Positions 8,819 to 17,151 of a DNA stretch of 64,000 nucleotides are shown here, in pieces. The DNA is from Polaribacter aestuariivivens (GTDB lineage Bacteria; Bacteroidota; Bacteroidia; Flavobacteriales; Flavobacteriaceae), in the NCBI RefSeq assembly GCF_005885675.1, contig NZ_VANR01000001.1, positions 124,001-188,000 on the forward strand. Direction: 5' to 3'. A program made the position numbers and the translations under genes. Below the pieces are notes generated by a model. That model saw nothing but the letters and a program-made list of their open reading frames with translations. It made no database searches and had not been told where the DNA came from. Position 1 is the stretch's first letter; every line of letters starts with the position of its first letter.

Positions 8819-9407
8819 ACTAAATCTCTCAAAAGAAGATAAAAAGTTTTATGTAAATTTAATTACAGAAAGGTTTCTATCAAACCCAAGAATGATTTTG
8901 TTTTTTGAAAACAAAAACAAAGAAAAGTATTTTAGGAATGTAAAAAACCTAGTGAAATACTGCTTCAATTTGGCTTCAAAACTAAACGGATTATACATTT
9001 CAAAAAATAAAAAAACGATTGTATTGTTCTACGAAAAAAAGCTTTTTAAGCAAAGTTTTAAAGATTATATCAGATACCTACAAATTCTTTCAAACATTAA
9101 ACTCAAAAAAATAATTACAATTCTAAGAAATGAAAAAAGAATTAAAAATAGTAGAATGAAAATTGATAATTATATTTATGTATGGTTTATTGCGCAAGAA
9201 AAAAACTATGGGAAATTAGATGGTTTAATAGAAATAAATAAAATACTCATAAATTATTCAAACAAAAAAAACTTACCAATTCTTTTAGAAACCTCAAACA
9301 TAGAGGTTTTAAATTTATATAAAAGAGCAGGTTTTAGAATATATAAGACAAAAAAAAGTAATGGAGAAATTCTATATTTTTTTACTAATAAATTAATTAC
9401 TGAATAA
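8811..9407 (+). CDS. GNAT-like N-acyltransferase, third gene of the trio
   Basis: It begins with GTG at 8811, overlapping the desaturase stop by 8 bp, so translation is probably coupled. The 198-residue Lys/Asn-rich protein ends with a GNAT-type C-terminus: LPILLETSNIEVLNLYKRAG followed by FRIYKT. The N-terminal half is poorly conserved to the eye. GNAT-fold enzymes can transfer acyl groups to sphingoid-type amines (bacterial ceramide synthase is one example), so N-acylation of the oxoamine product is an attractive guess but not shown. Confidence 0.6.
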   Translation: MNKLNLSKEDKKFYVNLITERFLSNPRMILFFENKNKEKYFRNVKNLVKYCFNLASKLNGLYISKNKKTIVLFYEKKLFKQSFKDYIRYLQILSNIKLKKIITILRNEKRIKNSRMKIDNYIYVWFIAQEKNYGKLDGLIEINKILINYSNKKNLPILLETSNIEVLNLYKRAGFRIYKTKKSNGEILYFFTNKLITE

Positions 9408-9469
9408 TAAAAGGTAATGGCTGTATAATGTACAGAGTAAAATACTTGAAAAAGAGAATGTAAATTCCG

Positions 9470-9503
9470 AAAAACGTCATTAAATTTTTTAATGGCGTTT
9501 TTT
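9470..9503 (+). terminator. Intrinsic terminator after the oxoamine synthase trio
   Basis: AAAACGTCATTAAA pairs with TTTAATGGCGTTTT (one wobble), followed by T residues. It lies about 65 bp after the GNAT-like stop and marks the end of the three-gene unit. Confidence 0.65.
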
Positions 9504-9556
9504 AATACTCAAATTCTATTTTATTATCTTGCTTCAAATTCTATTGAGAATAATTT

Positions 9557-10198
9557 ATGAAGCAAATTCTAAGTATTTTTTTTACTTTTTTATTTTTTAC
9601 AATAAATGCGCAAGATGTTGCGATTTTAAAATACAATGGTGGTGGAGATTGGTACTCCAACCCTACTGCAATTCCTAATTTGGTGGACTTTGCCAATACA
9701 AACATTAAAACTAATATTTCTAAAAATCCGCAAACGGTAGAAGTTGGTAGTCAAGATATTTTTAACTTTCCAATGGTTTTTATGACTGGTCATGGAAATG
9801 TATATTTTTCTGATGATGAAGCCGAAAACCTAAGAAACTACTTAATTTCTGGGGGCTTTTTGCACATTTCCGACAATTATGGTTTGGATAAATTTATTAG
9901 AGCCGAATTAAAAAAAGTTTTTCCAACATTAGAGTTTCAAGAAATTCCTAGCAATCATCCTATTTATAACCAGACTTTTAAATTTCCAAAGGGAATTCCG
10001 AAAATTCACGAACATGACAAAAAACCAGCTCAAGGTTTTGGTATTTTCTACGAAGGAAGGTTAATCGTTTTTTATGATTACGAAACCGATTTAAGTGATG
10101 GTTGGGAAGATGAAATTATACACAACAACCCTAAAAGTGTTCGAGAAAAAGCCCTAAAAATGGGTGCGAATATTATTGAATTTGCTTTTAAGAATTAG
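9557..10198 (+). CDS. DUF4159 domain protein, secreted
   Basis: 213 residues with a signal peptide (MKQILSIFFTFLFFTINAQ). The rest is a DUF4159 domain, beginning VAILKYNGGGDWYSNPTAIP and including FPMVFMTGHGN and LISGGFLHISDNYG, which resembles a glutamine-amidotransferase-like Rossmann domain. The function is unknown. A repeat-rich gap of 233 bp follows. Confidence 0.85.
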   Translation: MKQILSIFFTFLFFTINAQDVAILKYNGGGDWYSNPTAIPNLVDFANTNIKTNISKNPQTVEVGSQDIFNFPMVFMTGHGNVYFSDDEAENLRNYLISGGFLHISDNYGLDKFIRAELKKVFPTLEFQEIPSNHPIYNQTFKFPKGIPKIHEHDKKPAQGFGIFYEGRLIVFYDYETDLSDGWEDEIIHNNPKSVREKALKMGANIIEFAFKN

Positions 10199-10290
10199 TT
10201 GGAAGTTGGGAGTTGGGAGTTTGAAGGTGGAAGATGGAAATTAGAAGCTGGAAGTTGGGAGTTTGAAGTTGGGAGATGGGAGTTTGGAGC
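10199..10290 (+). repeat. Degenerate G-rich tandem repeat (GGGAGTT / GGAAGTT units)
   Basis: This consists of head-to-tail variants of TTGGGAGTT, TTTGAAG and GGAAGATGG over about 90 bp. Related stretches follow the GNAT-like gene (4258-4280) and lie inverted upstream of rluD (45061-45118). It is noncoding. Confidence 0.7.
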
Positions 10291-10364
10291 TGTTAGTAAA
10301 AAATTAAATGAAAAGATAAATGTTATTTCGAAATGAGCTTTTTAAAGCGATTAAGAATCCTCAA

Positions 10365-10420
10365 CTTTGAAACTTTGAAACTTTGAAACCTTGAAACCTT
10401 GAAACCTTGAAACCTTGAAA
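10365..10420 (+). repeat. 8-bp tandem repeat CYTTGAAA, seven copies, abutting a start codon
   Basis: Three CTTTGAAA and four CCTTGAAA units in perfect 8-bp register end 11 bp before the ATG of the BASS transporter (10432). The unit matches the array at 4345-4384. Copy number could vary by slippage; a change would alter promoter or leader length but not the reading frame. Confidence 0.85.
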
Positions 10421-10431
10421 CTTAAAAAAAC

Positions 10432-11364
10432 ATGCAAAACCAAATAGATATAGACTCCATAAAAATAAACTTCGATTCTAGTGGTTTGTGGGTTTTAAAT
10501 ATTGCGATTGCCATAATTATGTTTGGTGTGGCTTTAGGAATTTCTGTAGAGGATTTTAAAAGGTTGATAAAAAATCCTAAAATTTTATTTGTTGGAGTTT
10601 TATCTCAATTTATATTATTACCCGCATTTACTTTTTTAGCAATTTTAATTATAAAACCCCACCCAAGTTTTGCTTTAGGAATGATGATGATTGCAGCATG
10701 CCCTGGAGGAAATGTATCTAATTTTTTCAGTAAAATGGCTGGTGGAAATGCAGCATTATCTGTAAGTTTAACTGCTTTTGCCACATTAATTTGCATTTTT
10801 ATGACGCCTTTTAATTTGCAATTTTGGGGAAGTATGTATGCACCAACAAATGAAATTTTAAAAACGGTAGAACTAAATTGGGTAGATTTATTAAAACTCG
10901 TTTCTTTAATTTTAGGAATTCCACTATTTTTTGGAATGTTGATAAAACATTACCATTCAGAAATGGCAGATAAAATAGAAAAGGTTTTAAAACCATTATC
11001 TATGTTGGTTTTTATTGCATTAATTTTTATTGCTTTTTCTCAAAATTTAGATGTTTTTGTAAATCATATACATCATGTAATTTTCTTGGTTATCTTTCAC
11101 AACATTTTTGCTTTTATATTAGGCTTTTTTACTGCAAAATCTTTTAGGCTAAATAAAAAAGATACCAAAACAATTGCTATGGAAACAGGAATTCAAAATG
11201 GTGGTTTAGGCCTGTTGTTGATTTTTGGCTTTTTTGATGGTTTGGGCGGAATGGCTTTACTAGCAGCTTTTTGGGGTATTTGGGACGTTTTCTCAGGAAT
11301 TCTTTTAGCTACTTATTGGGGTAGAAAAAGTGTTCAGACAACTCAAATTAAACAAAACGTATAA
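10432..11364 (+). CDS. Bile acid:sodium symporter (BASS) family transporter
   Basis: 310 residues with nine or ten hydrophobic segments. The family signature region is visible as AACPGGNVSNFFSKMAGGNAALS (about 82-104) and again as METGIQNGGLGLLL (about 249-262), the inverted-repeat core that forms the sodium and substrate sites. Bacterial BASS proteins import organic anions such as pantoate, pyruvate or bile acids with sodium; the substrate here is unknown. It is followed after 3 bp by a PlsC-like gene, probably in one transcript. Confidence 0.9.
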   Translation: MQNQIDIDSIKINFDSSGLWVLNIAIAIIMFGVALGISVEDFKRLIKNPKILFVGVLSQFILLPAFTFLAILIIKPHPSFALGMMMIAACPGGNVSNFFSKMAGGNAALSVSLTAFATLICIFMTPFNLQFWGSMYAPTNEILKTVELNWVDLLKLVSLILGIPLFFGMLIKHYHSEMADKIEKVLKPLSMLVFIALIFIAFSQNLDVFVNHIHHVIFLVIFHNIFAFILGFFTAKSFRLNKKDTKTIAMETGIQNGGLGLLLIFGFFDGLGGMALLAAFWGIWDVFSGILLATYWGRKSVQTTQIKQNV

Positions 11365-11367
11365 TTT

Positions 11368-12450
11368 ATGATTCAGAAAATTTGGTTCAGACTAGTTTGG
11401 TGTTATATAAAATTAGGATTGTTTTTTTACACAAAAAAAATTACAGTTTTAGGGCGTAAAAATATTCCTAAAAAAGGAGCGGTTTTATTTGCTGTGAATC
11501 ATCCAAATGGACTGATAGATCCTTTATTTGTAACCACAACAAACACAAGGCAAAATCATTTTTTAGTAAGAGCTGCATCTTTTAAGAAACCTTGGGTTAA
11601 AAAAATTTTAGAGTCTTTATATTTAATGCCTATATACAGAATTCGTGATGGTATTCAGCAGTTGGCAAACAATCAAGAAATTTTTAATAAATGTCATACT
11701 ATTTTAAATAAAGGAGAAACTTTAATGATTTTTCCTGAAGGAAGTCATGATAAAAAAAGAAGCATAAGACCTTTAAGCAAAGGTTTTACAAGAATTGTTT
11801 CTGGCGCACTAGAAAAATATCCGAATATAGATATTCAAGTGGTTCCTGTAGGAATAACCTATCAACATATTTCTGATTATCCTGCAAAAGTTTGTATAAA
11901 TTATGGAAAACCAATTGCAACAAGATCAATTTTTGAAGCAAATACTTCTGCAAAATCAATTAATATTTTAAAAGCAGAAGTTACTGAACAACTAAAAAAA
12001 TTGGCTGTACACATTCCTGATGATGAAAACTACGAAGCTACTTTACAAAAATTAAATAATGCTCAAGTAGATTTTACAGAGGTAAATAAAGTAAATGCGA
12101 TGATTGAAAATAAGGTGTTTCCTGCTGAAAAACCACCGAAAAAAAACTACTTACAACCACTGCTATATTTAATTATTTTAAACAGTTTTGTTCCTTTTTT
12201 AATATGGAAAAAAGCTGAAAAAAAAATTGATGAAATTGAGTTTTTAGATACGTTTCAATTTAGTTTAAATTATGCAGCTTGTTCTATCTTTTATTGTTTA
12301 CAGGCATATATAATTAGTCTTTTTTACGGAGATTTAATTGGTTTTTTCTACTTAACAGTTGCTGCTTTTTTAATTGTAGTTTACACGAAACTTGCTCCTA
12401 CAAATGCAAAAAAGCATAAAGAATTAGCGGAAGTTAGCAAACAAGTTTAG
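11368..12450 (+). CDS. PlsC-like lysophospholipid acyltransferase with C-terminal membrane domain
   Basis: 360 residues. The acyltransferase motif is NHPNGLIDP (44-52): His45 and Asp51 are separated by five residues, not the textbook four, a spacing I associate with the Bacteroidota subfamily. Motif III follows as FPEGSHDKKR. The C-terminal ~120 residues add three or four membrane segments. The likely role is acylation of lysophosphatidate or a related lipid at the inner membrane. It is co-directional with the BASS gene, 3 bp apart. Confidence 0.85.
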   Translation: MIQKIWFRLVWCYIKLGLFFYTKKITVLGRKNIPKKGAVLFAVNHPNGLIDPLFVTTTNTRQNHFLVRAASFKKPWVKKILESLYLMPIYRIRDGIQQLANNQEIFNKCHTILNKGETLMIFPEGSHDKKRSIRPLSKGFTRIVSGALEKYPNIDIQVVPVGITYQHISDYPAKVCINYGKPIATRSIFEANTSAKSINILKAEVTEQLKKLAVHIPDDENYEATLQKLNNAQVDFTEVNKVNAMIENKVFPAEKPPKKNYLQPLLYLIILNSFVPFLIWKKAEKKIDEIEFLDTFQFSLNYAACSIFYCLQAYIISLFYGDLIGFFYLTVAAFLIVVYTKLAPTNAKKHKELAEVSKQV

Positions 12451-12533
12451 CCCTGATTGAATGGCATGTTTGAGCTCTTTTTTATTTTATTTCAAAATAA
12501 AAAAAGCGAGTAATGAAAGCAGGAAACAGCTAC
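12449..12533. repeat. Bacteroidota interspersed hairpin repeat acting as convergent terminator
   Basis: It begins TAGCCCTGATTGAATGGCAT and ends GTAATGAAAGCAGGAAACAGCT, around a long A/T stem (CTTTTTTATTTTA against CAAAATAAAAAAAG). AGCCCTGAT...GAAAGC[A/G]GG...AGCT is a format I recognise as widespread between convergent genes in Flavobacteriia (recall, not searched). It sits between convergent genes and would terminate both. Confidence 0.75.
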
Positions 12534-15451
12534 TCATTTATAATGGCATCTTGTATTGCTTGCTGAATTTTTGTACGCATATTGCTTTTTATTAAGCCTT
12601 TATTATCCATATGCGGAAAAACTCTGTTAGATAAAAATACATATACAATTTGACTTTCTGGATCTGCCCAAGTATAGGTTCCTGTAAAACCAGAATGCCC
12701 AAAACTTGTATCGGAAACACAACCACAGGTTGCTTTTACATCTGGATTTAGCTGGGGTTTGTCAAAGCCTAAACCTCTACGAACTTTTTTATCAGCGTAA
12801 TAACGTGTGTTAAATTTATTTATAGTTTCTGGTTTTAAATAACGTTTTCCGCCATAAAAACCTTTCTGCAAGTACATTTGCATAATTTTACCAACATCGT
12901 TTGCGTTTGCAAATAAACCTGCATGACCTGCAACACCACCTAACATTGCTGCGCCCATATCATGAACATATCCTTGTAAAAGTTGGTTTCTGTAATAATC
13001 GTCTATTTCTGTAGGAACAATATCATTTCTGGTAAATTTTTCTAAAGGTAAATATGTGGTTCTGTCTGCTCCTAAAGATTGATAAAAAGTTTCATCTACC
13101 AATTTATCTAATGGTTTTTCGTATTTTACTTCTAAAGCTTCTTTAAATAAATAATATCCTAAATCACTATATTTATACCCTTCTCTTTCTCTTTGGTCTG
13201 CATTTTTTATGTATTTGTATATGCTATCTTTATAACTTTTGGTGATAAATAGTTTTTCGGCAACTTTTATTTGAAATTTGTTTGTTTTTTTATTACTGTA
13301 AAATGTTGGTAAATTTTCACCTGTTATACTATCTTGTGTATCAACATAAAAAGGTATCCACGCTTTTAAACGACCGTAATGAGATAAAATTTCTTTTACA
13401 GTTATGGTTTCTTTATTTGAATTTGCAAAACTTGGTAAAATGTCTCGTAAACTTGCTGTTAAAGGAATTTTCTGTTCTTCTTCAGCTTTCATAATTAACG
13501 GTAAGGATGCTAAAATTTTTGTTAGTGAAGCTAAATCATACAAATCAGAGTTTTTCACCTGAAATGTTTTTTCATAAGTATGATATCCATAGCTTTTTTG
13601 CAATACAACTTTGCCTTTTCTAGCGACAAAAACCTGAAAACCAGGTGCCATTTTTTCTTTTAAAATTGTATCGGCAAATTGGTCTATTAATGCTAACTTT
13701 TTTGAAGATAATCCTACCTCTTCAGGAATCGTATATTCAAATCGACTTAATTTATTGGTAATTAAGCCATGATTTACCTTAAAATTCTCACCAATTGACA
13801 CTGGTAATTTTCCTTTGGCATCAAAAGCACCAAATAATAATTGTGCTGATAGTTCTTGTGAAAGTTTACTATTTTGATACGAAACTACAATACCTTTTAT
13901 ATTGGTAAAACTTTTTAATTGCAACAAACTATAAGGACTTGTGAATACATTTAAAATAATTTCTTTTTGACGTGCAATTTCCTGTAACCAAACCAACTCT
14001 TTGTTGGTAAACTTATAACTTTTCCAAGGATGATCATTCGATTTATGAAAACCTACAATAACAAGGTTATAAGGCTTTAGTTTTTTTGATAAATTAGCTA
14101 AATTCAAATCTGAAACCACATCTACTTTTGTATAATTTTTCAACATATTTACAAACGCATCGTTTTCAGCATCACCCAACTTTACATATGCAATTTTTCT
14201 ATTTTCCAAATTTGTAACAGGTATATTTCCTTTTTCATTTTTAACTATTGTAATGGCATTTTTAATTAACTTTCTATGCAATAATTCATCTTCAACTGCA
14301 TTTAAATCTTCATGAATATGTTCTTCTTCAATTGGTTTGTAGTTATTTAAACCTGCCCAATATTTAGCTTTTAAAATTTTTCTGACAGAAAAATCTATAC
14401 GCTCTTCTGTAAGTGTGTTTAATTCTAGTGCCTTTTTAAATAAAGCTATGGATGCTGGAACGTTTTGCGGAATTAACAACAAATCGTTTCCTGCTTGTAT
14501 GGCTGCCAAATCTATCTCTGCTGAAGTTGCGTAGTTGGTTGCACCTTTCATGTTTAAACCATCAGTGATAATTAATCCGTTAAAGCCCATTTCTTGTTGC
14601 AGCAATTTTGTTACTACATTATTAGAAAGTGAAGTTGGTAAACTAGTATTTGGCTCTAAACTTGGTATGTTCAAATGCGCAGTCATAACACTTGCTACAC
14701 CTGCATCAAAAATTTTTCTGTAAGGATATAATTCTATGGAATCTAAACGCGCTTTATCAAAATTTAAAACTGGTAAAGTGTGATGAGAGTCAGATGCTGT
14801 ATCTCCATGTCCTGGAAAATGTTTCGCATTTGCCATAACTCCATAACTTTGCATTCCTTTTGTAAAAGCTATTGCTTTTTCTGTAACGTTTTCTTTACTT
14901 TCTCCAAAAGAACGGTTTCCTATAATCGGGTTTGCAGGATTTACATTTACATCTACAACTGGTGCAAAATTTACGTGAATACCTAATCGTTTACAGTGTT
15001 TACCAACTTGCGCTCCAAATTCTTGAATTAAAGAATCGTTACGAATTGCTCCTAAAGTCATGTTCCAAGGAAATTTATAGGTATTGTCTAAACGCATATT
15101 CAAACCCCATTCTCCATCAAAACCAATTAAAAGTGGAACTTTAGCAGCTTCTTGATATTTATTGTTTAGTGCTGCTTGCTTTTCTGGAGTTCCTTGCATA
15201 AAAATTAAACTACCCACATGATATTTTTCAATCATTTCTGTAATAAAATCTTCATGTTTTTTATCTAAATTAGAATAAGCTTGCACCATAAATAACTGAC
15301 CAATTTTCTCATCAATCGACATATTTTTTAAAATACTATCCACCCAAATATTCTGTGCTTCCACATCTTTTGCTAAAAGTGGATCTACAGTTTGTGCGTT
15401 TGCATACGATACAAATAATGTAAATAATAAAAGTGCTAACTTTTTTTTCAT
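12530..15451 (-). CDS. GH3 beta-N-acetylglucosaminidase-like / serine beta-lactamase-like fusion
   Basis: 973 residues with a signal peptide (1-19). The N-terminal GH3 domain (about 35-370) carries the NagZ-type His loop KHFPGHGD (210-217) and the nucleophile region ITDGLNM (Asp297). A GH3 C-terminal-like domain spans about 395-560. The C-terminal ~380 residues are a class C-like serine hydrolase with S-L-T-K (642-645), Y-S-D (761-763) and HSGFTGT near 925. Both halves keep catalytic residues. The family probably trims peptidoglycan fragments in the periplasm (inference). Confidence 0.92.
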   Translation of the reverse strand: MKKKLALLLFTLFVSYANAQTVDPLLAKDVEAQNIWVDSILKNMSIDEKIGQLFMVQAYSNLDKKHEDFITEMIEKYHVGSLIFMQGTPEKQAALNNKYQEAAKVPLLIGFDGEWGLNMRLDNTYKFPWNMTLGAIRNDSLIQEFGAQVGKHCKRLGIHVNFAPVVDVNVNPANPIIGNRSFGESKENVTEKAIAFTKGMQSYGVMANAKHFPGHGDTASDSHHTLPVLNFDKARLDSIELYPYRKIFDAGVASVMTAHLNIPSLEPNTSLPTSLSNNVVTKLLQQEMGFNGLIITDGLNMKGATNYATSAEIDLAAIQAGNDLLLIPQNVPASIALFKKALELNTLTEERIDFSVRKILKAKYWAGLNNYKPIEEEHIHEDLNAVEDELLHRKLIKNAITIVKNEKGNIPVTNLENRKIAYVKLGDAENDAFVNMLKNYTKVDVVSDLNLANLSKKLKPYNLVIVGFHKSNDHPWKSYKFTNKELVWLQEIARQKEIILNVFTSPYSLLQLKSFTNIKGIVVSYQNSKLSQELSAQLLFGAFDAKGKLPVSIGENFKVNHGLITNKLSRFEYTIPEEVGLSSKKLALIDQFADTILKEKMAPGFQVFVARKGKVVLQKSYGYHTYEKTFQVKNSDLYDLASLTKILASLPLIMKAEEEQKIPLTASLRDILPSFANSNKETITVKEILSHYGRLKAWIPFYVDTQDSITGENLPTFYSNKKTNKFQIKVAEKLFITKSYKDSIYKYIKNADQREREGYKYSDLGYYLFKEALEVKYEKPLDKLVDETFYQSLGADRTTYLPLEKFTRNDIVPTEIDDYYRNQLLQGYVHDMGAAMLGGVAGHAGLFANANDVGKIMQMYLQKGFYGGKRYLKPETINKFNTRYYADKKVRRGLGFDKPQLNPDVKATCGCVSDTSFGHSGFTGTYTWADPESQIVYVFLSNRVFPHMDNKGLIKSNMRTKIQQAIQDAIINE

Positions 15452-15483
15452 TCTTTTTTAAATATTTTTTTTGATGTATTTTT

Positions 15484-15564
15484 TGGGCGTTTTAACAGGC
15501 TTTCGCTACTCGCTTTTCGCTAAAAAGCGAAAGAGCTCAAACAAACCGCTCAATCCTTAACGCA
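15484..15564. repeat. Bacteroidota interspersed hairpin repeat
   Basis: It begins TGGGCGTTTTAACAGGCTTT and ends CCGCTCAATCCTTAACGCA, around a stem built from CGCTTTTCGCT and AGCGAAAGAGC. I recognise this format as a flavobacterial intergenic repeat (recall, not searched). It lies between two minus-strand genes. Confidence 0.6.
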
Positions 15565-15603
15565 ACTTATTTATAGACTATTTTTATAATTTAAAATCAA
15601 TAG

Positions 15604-16089
15604 TTATACCAAAAAACGTTTGTGCCAACTTTCTTTTGCTGGAACTTCCCAATTATTTTCAAAATCTTCTTTAGAGTTAACCATATTATTAAAAACGATG
15701 GTTTCTGAAGTTATTTTCTTTTCTTTTGCAAATTGCTGAAAATCAGACAACTTTACCAAATTAATATGTTCATTATTTTTAAAAGTAACATTCATTTTAT
15801 TCATTAAATCTACTTTTAATTCTTTTTCTAATTGTTGCACAAATCGTACAGAACTATCAATAGAACAACCAGAAACATTGTTAAAACTCTCATCTACTGC
15901 CAATACCAAAAACTGATTGTACTTTATCGTAAACGAACCTTTTAAATCGTCTCCATGACGCGTCCATTGATTGATAAAATCTTCTGCCTTTTTTGAAATT
16001 ATTGCAATTTCATCTGCTGTAAACTCTCTATCTGATTGATAAATCCAAACTCTAGAGTTATTTGGTAAATTTTTATATTCTGTAAACAT
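15604..16089 (-). CDS. Conserved flavobacterial protein of unknown function
   Basis: 161 residues, soluble, no signal peptide. It starts MFTEYKNLPNNSRVWIYQSD and includes QWTRHGDDLKGSFTIKYNQF and VDESFNNVSGCSIDSSVRF. Relatives are often labelled 'ABC transporter ATPase' in databases (recall), but there is no Walker A, signature or Walker B motif here, so that label is wrong. The function is unknown. It lies upstream of the GH3 gene and downstream of the exonuclease, all minus strand. Confidence 0.7.
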   Translation of the reverse strand: MFTEYKNLPNNSRVWIYQSDREFTADEIAIISKKAEDFINQWTRHGDDLKGSFTIKYNQFLVLAVDESFNNVSGCSIDSSVRFVQQLEKELKVDLMNKMNVTFKNNEHINLVKLSDFQQFAKEKKITSETIVFNNMVNSKEDFENNWEVPAKESWHKRFLV

Positions 16090-16165
16090 ATTCTTAGCTA
16101 TTTTAGATTGTTCTCTTTTTAGGTAATTTGGTTTTTACAAACCTTTTTTCTAAAAATCTTAAAAT

Positions 16166-16993
16166 CTATCTTAAATTAAACTTTTGTTGCAAAGCTTGTA
16201 ATTTATCTGCATCAGACATAGTATCTTTTGGTGCAGACATTCTTTCTTTTATTTCTTTTAAAACTTTTTTGGTGTACAAAGGGAAATCTGCATTTTGTAT
16301 CCAATTATTATAGCCAGGGTTTTCTTTAAAAACTTCTTCTACAGTTCGTCCTTTGTATTTTCCAAATGAAAAAATTTCTTGTTTTTGTTCGTTCATTAAA
16401 ATAAAACCAGCAAAATCTGCCCTTTCTCCATGTGTAGAAAATTCGCTTAACGCATCTACGGAGTTTTCAATGTCGTCGTATTTTTCTAACTGAGCTAACA
16501 AAATTTCATAGGTTGCGTTGGTATCTGCTTCTGCTCCATGAGCCCCCTCTAATTCTTTTCCGCAGTAAAATTGATATCCAGCACTTAATGTTCTTTGTTC
16601 TTTTTTATGAAAAATCACCTGTACATCAATTGCTTTTCTATTTTTCATATCAAAATCAATTCCTGCACGCATTAGTTCTTCCGCTAATAAAGGAATATCA
16701 AATCTATTTGAATTGAAACCAGCTAAATCACAACCTTCAATCATTTCACTTACTTTTGGAGCCAATTCTTTAAAAGTAGGTTCTGTTACTACTTTTTCGT
16801 TTGTAATTCCATGAACATCTGTTGCGCCTTGAGGAATTTCAATTTCAGGATTTACCAACCAGGTTTTGCTTTCTTTATTTCCATTTGGAAATACTTTTAA
16901 AATTGCAATTTCTACAATTCTATCTGTGGCAATATTTACACCTGTTGTTTCTAAATCGAAAAATACGATTGGTTTTTCTAGTTTTAAATTCAA
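16166..16993 (-). CDS. DEDDh 3'-5' exonuclease (DnaQ/ExoX-like)
   Basis: 275 residues. The exonuclease fold shows VFFDLETTGVN (Asp13 and Glu15, motif I), FNSNRFDIPLL (motif II) and HGAEADTNATY (motif III with His/Asp). After about residue 205 there is a second module, FSFGKYKGRTVEEVF through PLYTKKVLKEI, like the C-terminal extension of exonuclease X-type proteins. It is not the replicative proofreading subunit on this evidence, since no polymerase III genes are nearby. Confidence 0.88.
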   Translation of the reverse strand: MNLKLEKPIVFFDLETTGVNIATDRIVEIAILKVFPNGNKESKTWLVNPEIEIPQGATDVHGITNEKVVTEPTFKELAPKVSEMIEGCDLAGFNSNRFDIPLLAEELMRAGIDFDMKNRKAIDVQVIFHKKEQRTLSAGYQFYCGKELEGAHGAEADTNATYEILLAQLEKYDDIENSVDALSEFSTHGERADFAGFILMNEQKQEIFSFGKYKGRTVEEVFKENPGYNNWIQNADFPLYTKKVLKEIKERMSAPKDTMSDADKLQALQQKFNLR

Positions 16994-17058
16994 AATTTAA
17001 TATTTAAGGTTTTGCTCAACTTTGAATTTTCAATTCAAAATTTTGAACTTTTTATGTT

Positions 17059-17151
17059 TATTCGTTATTTAACCCCTCGACTGAGCTCGAGGAGACAAAC
17101 ATTTGTCAGTTCGAGCGCAGTCGAGAACAGTTTTGTTCTATTCGTTATTTA
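17059..17151. repeat. Palindromic REP/MITE-like element with 13-bp flanking direct repeats
   Basis: TATTCGTTATTTA occurs at 17059-17071 and again at 17139-17151. Between them lie two abutting inverted arms: CTCGACTGAGCTCGAGG... (17076-17100) and its near reverse complement (17101-17125), 20 of 25 positions matching by eye. The right flanking copy contains the end of the PPK2 gene, including part of its stop codon. The layout is that of an inserted palindromic element with a target-site duplication. Confidence 0.7.

Noticed and set aside
15604..16089. ABC transporter ATPase
   Set aside because: The database-style label has no support: no Walker A, Walker B or ABC signature.
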